From contig JBCNJP010000027.1 in NCBI GenBank assembly GCA_039602395.1, positions 776,671 through 840,670 on the forward strand: a DNA stretch of 64,000 nucleotides, written 5' to 3'. This DNA comes from Deinandra increscens subsp. villosa. Lineage: Eukaryota; Streptophyta; Magnoliopsida; Asterales; Asteraceae. Made by a program: the position numbers and the translations under genes. The notes under the pieces were generated by a model. It had not been told where the DNA came from. It was given only the letters and a program-made list of their open reading frames with translations, and did not search any database. This document shows, piece by piece, positions 57,363-64,000 of the stretch; the stretch's first letter is position 1, and the number at the start of each line of letters is the position of its first letter.

Positions 57363-57698
57363 TAGTGGGGATAGTTGCCATCATAAGTTTGGATTAGAAA
57401 ATTAATAAAGGTAGGTAAAACTTAAAACAGTAATGAAGTCTATGGTGGTGAAAAGTCGTCATTAAAGATCCATTTAAAATTTTTATTTTTTTTATATCCT
57501 TTAAATCTATCTCGGTGACATTTAGATGACGATTTGTCACCACTATAGACATACCTATGGTGACGACTTTTTTGAACTATGCCGACGAGGTTTCAGCCTT
57601 TTAGGTGACGACTTATCCCCACCTAAAGCTATGGTGGCGACTTGTCCTTACCGAAGGGGGTGAGTTTTTCACCACCAAAGGGTCATTTTCTTGTAGTG
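57363..57698 (-). mobile_element. CACTA (En/Spm) transposon right end
   Basis: Read on the minus strand the terminus is CACTACAAGAAAATGACC (57681-57698), a canonical CACTA end. It is followed by subterminal repeats built on CACCAAAG, GTCGCCACCATAG and GTCGTCACC (57420-57680). CACTA subterminal repeats bind the element's own transposase. The rest of the element lies leftward and is interrupted by the MULE. A 3-bp TSD cannot be confirmed because the left end is missing. Confidence 0.85.
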
Positions 57699-57699
57699 T

Positions 57700-59450
57700 G
57701 CTAGCCTTTGAAACAATTATTGGAGATGAGATAAAAAGCTACCGACACCTCTAAAGTCGTTGACAAACTCCTAGGCTCCAAACTGAAGGCTCTGACACCT
57801 TCCTATATAGCCAGAAAGATGAGGGCTAAACCTTAGCTTTCAAACTCAAGGCAACGACACCTCCTCACCGGCTGTCAATGGTTATTGTGTAAAAAAAATT
57901 AATCAACAATGATCATTTTGGTAATTAACCCTTATTTTTATTATTTTTCTGGTACAATACATGTTGACACTAATGTCTTTATTCCCAACTTACAAGTCGT
58001 GAGTTAGGAGAGTAAAATAGATATTATTTTAGTTTTCTAGTTCTATATATTATAACTACTGTTATTAATACTTACTACTTAGCGAAAGGAGATATTTAAA
58101 TCGTTCTTTTAATAGTAATTTTCATTTACATTCCCTGAGTACATAAAAACCCGAAGACCACACTTAGGAGAAAATCCATTATAAGTGAGAAAACTTTTGA
58201 CCCAACATGGACCCGTATCTTTTTGTCACATGTAAGATTTGAATTTAAGACCTCTTATTTTTAATGTCTTTAGGTACCTTATCTCAACCAATTGGACAAA
58301 GATCATTGGTGAGTATATTTAAATCTAGTTATGGTTTATTCGTTGAATTCTGTTATTTGGAAACTAATGATTCGTGGTATGCTCCTAATTTCCATTCTAA
58401 GAGAGATAGTTGTTGTAATAGGAAAAAAAAAAAACAGGAATTAAATAATTGTATGCTTTACACCGTAGAAAGACCTAATTGAACAACTTTACTTTCCACT
58501 TTCTTGAAGAAAGTTTCTTCTTTTTATTCCCCCTTTTTCAATTTTCTTTGTGATACCATTTATATCTCTTAAAAATGTTATCTACAAATTAACATAATAA
58601 TAATAATATGATCTAAATAACTATTATATACATCAAACTAATGTTGTAATCTTCTTAAATTAAAATAACTCAGAAGGTAGTTAGCACTTAATTACCTTCT
58701 CCATTTTTTAGAATGCCGACCTTAAACCTTCTAAACCTACTCTTATTTCTACACAAAGGTCATGCGTAGTACACTATGATGCAGGCGTGAAAGGCTGAAA
58801 ACGCCATTAAATATCGCCCCCGGTCTTTTTCTTTTGGGGAGGGTGTGTTTTCGTCCCACCGTGGTGTTTTTAACTGGCAAGTTTTGAAAAAATGTAAGAG
58901 CCATGTGCCCATGTTATTTATTCTTCAAACAGATTCAAATAAACCTACCTCATCACTCTCTTTAAATCCTATATAAATCAATCAACCTTAAAAATCTTCA
59001 CACATTCTTCACAAATCTTTTTAAACTTTTATCTACATAAATCAATCTCATCACTCTCTCAAAATGGACGCCTCTACCATGGACATCGAGTAAAACTATA
59101 ATCGAGTACATTTAATACAACTTGTTTTATTTGGAGATTTACCTACGCATTAAGTAGTTTGTCTTCAAAGGACATCATGGTGGTTAATCAAATGGTACAA
59201 TATAAACAAAGGGTTAAAGGTTCAAATACTACATAGTACATATCTTAACTTATTTATCCTAAAGAATCAAGAAATTACTTATAAAAGTTTTTATACTAAA
59301 CAAACAAAAAAAAAAAGAACAAAAAACAAAAAAAACCTATACCATACTTTGGCCAAATTGAAGAGAGGGCCTTTTATGTGTAAATAACTATTTAGTATTT
59401 ACACGTCATATTAACAATACTTTACCCTCATGTTGTGAAGTTTTACCTTT
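57700..59450. repeat. Segmental duplication, copy 2 (partner 40382-42800)
   Basis: It begins immediately after the CACTA end with CTAGCCTTTGAAACAATTAT and runs collinearly with 40660-42800. Shared blocks include ACTGAAGGCTCTGACACCTTC, ATGATCATTTTGG, TATTTAAATCTAGTTATGG and TTCAAATACTACATAGTACAT. Compared with copy 1 it has a SINE-like insertion (58100-58320) and lacks the LINE-like tail. Confidence 0.8.
58110..58320 (-). mobile_element. Possible tRNA-derived SINE
   Basis: Read on the minus strand: CAATTGGTTGAGATAAGG (A-box-like, about 58282-58301), then AGGTCTTAAATTCAAATCTT (B-box-like, about 58235-58255) and a body reaching about 58110. The segment is absent from the paralogous position near 41100. 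TSDs were not resolved. Confidence 0.45.
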
Positions 59451-59699
59451 GAACCCAATAACAGTCTAATCTTTATAAACAAATATACTTAATAATATCT
59501 CACTTCAAACACTAAGGTTTAAAAAGTGTTGGTAACTGATATCCGGAATGGATTAAGTATAATTGTTCCATGTATGAGCCTTATTATAGGATATATTATT
59601 ATAGGATATAATAAGTTCTACAGAAACGGAAAGGAGAACGTTATGTAAGGGAGAAATGGAGGAAACCCGATTATCTTATAAATATGTTAAATATGTTGC

Positions 59700-59812
59700 T
59701 ACAAAATAAAAGTCTAATCTTTATGATTCCTTATTCTTCTTCGCTACTCAGATTTTCCAAATTACACCATTTAATAGAAAGAGGCATATAGCAACTCACT
59801 CCGCATATGTAT
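59700..59812 (-). pseudogene. Partial duplicate of the TBL gene's 3' end
   Basis: Bases 59702-59812 resemble 59881-59990 (AGAGGCATATAGCAACTCA followed by CTCCGC or TTCCAAG, plus the CTTTATGATTCCTTATTCTTC stretch). On the minus strand this copies the codons for NELLYASLL and the 3' flank of the TBL gene. Only about 15 codons plus 3' UTR are present. It is a short, decayed tandem duplicate and not a gene. Confidence 0.65.
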
Positions 59813-59929
59813 AAAACTACAAACTACTTAATAAAAGTCAACTACAACACCACAACTCATAAATGGTCCAAATAACTCTTCTAACCAAAATAAGAGTCAA
59901 ACCTTTATGTTTCTTGATTCCTCTTTACA

Positions 59930-62900
59930 TCATATTTTCCAAGACCCTCTTCCCATTTTCAATAAAGAGGCATATAGCAACTCATTCCAAGTATCAGGCA
60001 CACCTGGAAGGCACCAATGGCTGCAATCTTGGGACTGTACGGCTGCAATTTGTTCTTCAACTGACTTGTATTCCATCCTATAAATTGATGGATGCCCATC
60101 TTTTCTGTAATCAGTAAGTCTACTAATATTTAGATATATAATTGGATTTTTCATCTCTCTGAGCACGTTCTCGAAAGCCCTCATCTTTTTAGGGTATTTG
60201 GTTAGGTGACTTGAGTTGAAAATTGGCTCGGTTTCTTTGTGACATTTCCCTCCTGAGTTCCACTGCCCTCCTCTGCAACAAAGTCAAACATCTGTTAGTC
60301 AAAACTAGTACACTCTAGGTAGAAAATGCAATGGATGATGGATCTAGGTACACATTAATACATCGCTTTCCCATATGAGTTAGATGATTTAGTATGGTTC
60401 TCAAAATCTTGCAGCAAGTGTCAGATTTTAAATTTGAAGTTTTTACTAGTTTGACCACAAAAGTCAAAAGGTAGACAAAAACTATTACGATGGGAACAAA
60501 ACAGAAGAAGAACAAACCGTACTTAAAATGAGTCACCGAGTAGCCTCTGAAGATAACTTGTGTTTTATTGATGTCTATGTTCTTATCAACCCATCGGGCC
60601 CATGTTGAAAGCGCCCTTCCGTATGCATCAAGAACCTTGAGCCTCGGGTACACATGCTCACCTTCCTGGTAATAATCTTCTCTGTAAGTTCAAGAAAAAA
60701 TACAACTTGTCATTTTCAAACTGTGAACAATCTTGTAACGGGTAAAATATATGGGCATAAAGTCACTCAAGGTGTACTTTTAGTGCATAGAACATTATAT
60801 TGATGGAATTTATAAAAGTTTTTGCAATCATATATTATAGGCCAATTGTTATAAAAGGTTTAATTTTTTTTAACAAGAAGTGTTTCCAGTCAACCAACCC
60901 GACCAGCACCAAAATGTATCTGTTTTGACCCATTAAAAACACCTGAGTTCTCATAGAAAGATATGCTTCTCACCCTAGAGAGGTTTTCTCATGGGTCCAC
61001 CAATGTCCTGTGTTGAATATCAAGACATCAGCATCATGGTACATTGACGTTGTTTTGTCCATCAAATCTAATCTTAATCTCTCAAATGAACCGCTTTTGA
61101 CATTGAAAGACGTTTCTCTAACAAGAAACGGGGAACTCACAAAATCAATAGTACAGTTGTAGTCCTACACATACAGAATCGATAACACAACTTATTAGAC
61201 AAATCACAATTGGAAAAGATTCAAATAACATTATTTTACAACAGACGCTACAAAGTAAATATAAACCTTGTAATGCAGCCTTTAGAGTAACAGTTTTGAC
61301 CCATTTATATGGAAAAAAAATGATTATGCATTATTGATAAAGGGTAAAATGGGTAAGAAAAGAAATGGGTCAACCCGTTTAGAGGTTCTCAAGGTATACT
61401 CTTTGAAGTGTTTACAATCTCCTAAATTGCTTTATTAGAAAGTTTAGTTAATCATTTTAACAAGTTTATAAAGCTCACCTCAAATCTGAAAGCATAAAAT
61501 CCCTTTTTCTTGAATTCATGCCTTCCAGATATCTCAAAAACCCTATTTTTGTTTGTGATGGACTCTCTTAGTATGCAAACCAAAGACTCCCACATGTTGC
61601 GGTTTAAGGAATCCCCTACAAAAACCAACTTCTTCCCTCTGAGTCTTTCCAAAAAATCTGTTGCATTTAAACTGAAATTCACATAAAAGATGATATAAGT
61701 AAACTAAGATTACTATTAAAACAACCCAAAAAGATGATATAAGTAAATTAAGATTACTATTCAAACACCCCAAAAGGTTACAATGGATCATTGATGATTG
61801 ATTATTATTTCAAGTATCCAGGCATCTAGTTTTTTTGCAATGATATTGGTGCATGATAGGACATATGACAAGAGATTATAAGAATCCAAGAATTTAAATT
61901 ACTCATTATACACTTTAGGTGACTTTTTGACCCGTTTAGAACCTTTCATTTCAATAGCTTTAAAATTCATCTCCTTGGGTATCCTTCTATAGGTAATGAC
62001 TAATAATACTTGGATATTAAAATCTATTAAACAAGTCCATATTTGACTTTTGTGGGTCAAAACCTACTGCTTTTAGAACTCAATATATAACTTTTGAGAG
62101 TCAAAACATACTTACACTAGCAGCACAATCTTTGGTCCATAATAAACTTATCAATATATAACTTTTGAGAGTCAAAACATATTTACACTAGCAGCACAAT
62201 CTTTGGTCCATAATAAACTCAATATATAACTTTTGAGAGTCAAAAAATACTTACTCTAGCAGCACAATCTTTGGTCCATAATAAACTTATCAATGTTACT
62301 AATACAAAACATATTCACCAAGTCATAAATCGAAATTTATCATCAATGATTAATTTAAAAGCCAAACATTGTCCTCATTTTGTATTCAAGTCATTGTCCT
62401 CGGTTAGTAGTCACAAGCAAACTAGAACCACACTGAAATAAAGTTGGAAATAAGGCAAATACGGAGTCTAAGTTTCCATCTTATTCCAAAAATGTTAAGC
62501 TAATCAAGATCATATAAAGAGATATTGATTTGACCACATATGCATAGTCAAAAAAAGAACTAATTGAACATTTCAATCTAATAAAATATAACCAGAAAAT
62601 CTAGCAAATTTATACACATATGTTAGTTTAAGCAGATGTCTATTCAAGATTATACAATTGCAAGACAGGATATAAAAATTCAAATCAAATCATTCCATAA
62701 CACATTTTGAAATTAAATCATTCTACCTGGGGATTTCACATCCAAATGGCTGCCATTTCCATTTCACATATGCATCATCTGGCCTCTTATTAAGATGACA
62801 ATCAAAGTCACGATCGATATGCGGGCACGACCCGCCCCGATAATATGGTTTGGTATCATCCCTAACCCATCTACCATCAAAAATATCACACTCTGCATAG

Positions 62901-63433
62901 GAACTACTATGATTTCTCAAAATCAACACCCCATCAGTTCCATTTTTCAAATCAAGATCAAGATTCTTTGAATTTGCATCAAAGCTTCCATTTTTCAGAT
63001 CAATTGTGAAATTACTCAAATGGGCATCCTCCAATGACCCAAAGCTACCATTTTTCACACTATTTGTGAAATTGGTACCCTCAAAATCACTTTTTTCCTC
63101 AGAAGTTCCAACAAAGCTTCCATTTTTCACACCACCGTTAGAACTGATTATCGATTTTTGAGGTGGGTTTTGAACATCAGTTGAATTGACAGAAGGGGTT
63201 TTAGTAAAAGATAACGGCCAAGAGATCAGGGAGGTCTTATTGTTGGTATTCTTCAACCCTTGAAAAACAGAGTTGTTTAAAATGGGATTCTTGAAAGAAA
63301 CATAAAAAAACCCGACAGATAGAACAATAAAGAACGACAGAAGACCTAAACCAAATCCAGAAACCACCTTCTTTTTCGGAAATGAAAAGTACGGGAACTG
63401 ATCTGAGATTGGAACAAGTTTCTTCAAGTTCAT
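59930..63433 (-). CDS. TRICHOME BIREFRINGENCE-LIKE protein (TBL; polysaccharide O-acetyltransferase family)
   Basis: Five exons on the minus strand: 62727-63433, 61479-61671, 60974-61164, 60523-60681, 59930-60272. All have GT-AG borders, giving 530 residues. TBL proteins are Golgi type II membrane proteins that O-acetylate xylan, mannan or pectin. Here an N-terminal membrane anchor (about 25-45) is followed by a Ser/Asn-rich stem with four KNGS/T repeats (103-166). The PMR5 N-terminal domain has ECDIFDGRWVRDD and WKWQPFGCEIP (181-235). The catalytic GDS motif is VFVGDSLNRNMWES (252-265) and the DxxH motif is DCSHWCLPGVPDTWNELLY (499-502 catalytic). FNTGHWWTHEKTS and RLTDYRKDGHPSIY are also conserved. 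Similarity is highest to the TBR/TBL2/TBL5/TBL6 group, but I cannot assign a member. The exon 4-5 joint encodes HFKGGQWNSGG, where relatives usually have Ser. Confidence 0.93.
62081..62295. repeat. About 73-bp tandem repeat x3 in TBL intron 1
   Basis: AATATATAACTTTTGAGAGT starts three consecutive units (62082, 62153, 62222), each continuing through TAGCAGCACAATCTTTGGTC to CATAATAAACT. Sequence differences are few, so the duplication is recent. Non-coding. Confidence 0.92.
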
Positions 63434-64000
63434 AGCTATGGTTTCAAATTTAACATCATGCCATGGGGGTTTTTAAGGTTTTGGATGAAATCAGTAAATC
63501 ACACACAGTGGAAAGAAGATAGAGATGGAAATTGTTCGGAGATTACTAGATAGAGTGTGGAAAACGGCGGTGTTAATGTTGGAAAATCGATGTTTAGAAG
63601 TGATGCATACGCTGTTCAAAAAAAGAAAAAAAAGCACAGTAGATTATTCGTGTGGGTGTGGTGGAGTGGTTTCGTTGGAAGACAAGAGAGCCAGGCAGGC
63701 TGCAGGGAACAGGGAGAGATGGGGAAAGGAAATTACTTTAATGCCCTTTTCCTTTTCAGTAAATGTACACCGACACGACAATAAGTGTAACTATTCGAAG
63801 AAAGATAACGGAAGAAGAAAGCACATGTTCATTCCACTGTAACCGGGGGTAAGGGTGGTGGAGGTTTTCGGGTTTAATCAGAATCAGATCACCACCTTGA
63901 GGTTGAAGGGTGGTCGTATGGGTTTCTTTTGATGTTGGTTTTGTACTTTTGTTTGGGTCTATCGGAAGTAGGTTGACATTTTGGTCAATAGCATTTAAGG
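63434..64000 (-). promoter_or_regulatory. Upstream region of the TBL gene
   Basis: About 570 bp of flank up to the window edge. The bases just before the start codon (63434-63560) probably hold the 5' UTR. Frames reading on the plus strand here (63525-63842) have no domain and are unlikely to be genes. No specific regulatory motif identified. Confidence 0.35.

Overview
This is eukaryotic nuclear DNA from a flowering plant. It is AT-rich and has GT-AG introns, sparse genes and dense transposon debris. The gene families (NRT2.5-type nitrate transporter, DYW-class PPR protein, GH28 polygalacturonase, TRICHOME BIREFRINGENCE-LIKE protein) and their intron layouts point to a eudicot. The style of the hAT, MULE, Helitron-like and SINE repeats makes Asteraceae my best guess, but that is only an inference.

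Layout. 0-19 kb is accessory DNA. It holds a two-exon fragment of a GDP-mannose pyrophosphorylase-like gene (1517-1817) upstream of a Helitron-like tail, and a Mutator-like element (4112-8800) carrying a hAT element (5692-8612) that still has perfect 8-bp target-site duplications and a nearly complete transposase. It also holds a related 831-bp non-autonomous hAT (10037-10867), a tandem-repeat/Helitron block (about 13.9-14.9 kb) and a 1.4-kb inverted-repeat element (15114-16540).

19-33 kb is a tandem pair of intact NRT2.5-type high-affinity nitrate transporter genes, copy A (19517-26320) and copy B (30017-32887). Each has two exons split at the same phase-2 intron. The promoter, intron and 3' flank are duplicated with the genes. 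Copy A's intron has grown to 5.3 kb through a SINE, Helitron-like repeats and a MULE MITE, and its exon-intron junction has been tandemly duplicated.

34-37.6 kb is a seven-exon polygalacturonase on the minus strand. A putative solo LTR follows at about 38 kb. One copy of a segmental duplication lies at 40.4-42.8 kb and the other at 57.7-59.45 kb, on either side of an intronless DYW-type PPR gene (45679-48093), which looks orthologous to Arabidopsis At1g25360.

51-57.7 kb is a triple nest. A CACTA right end at 57698 borders CACTA-like sequence interrupted by a long-TIR MULE (51237-57353, 9-bp TSD), which is itself interrupted by a 5-kb transposase-less hAT element (51676-56659, 8-bp TSD). The window ends with a five-exon TBL xylan/pectin O-acetyltransferase-family gene on the minus strand (59930-63433).

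The five functional-looking genes are ordinary single-copy or tandem plant genes, not an operon or cluster. The two NRT2 copies probably act in root nitrate uptake with the NAR2/NRT3 partner. The PG and TBL proteins act on or in the making of cell-wall polysaccharides, and the PPR protein should edit organellar RNA. The most interesting material is the transposon archaeology (exact TSDs, nested insertions, shared target motifs) and the divergence of the NRT2 pair.
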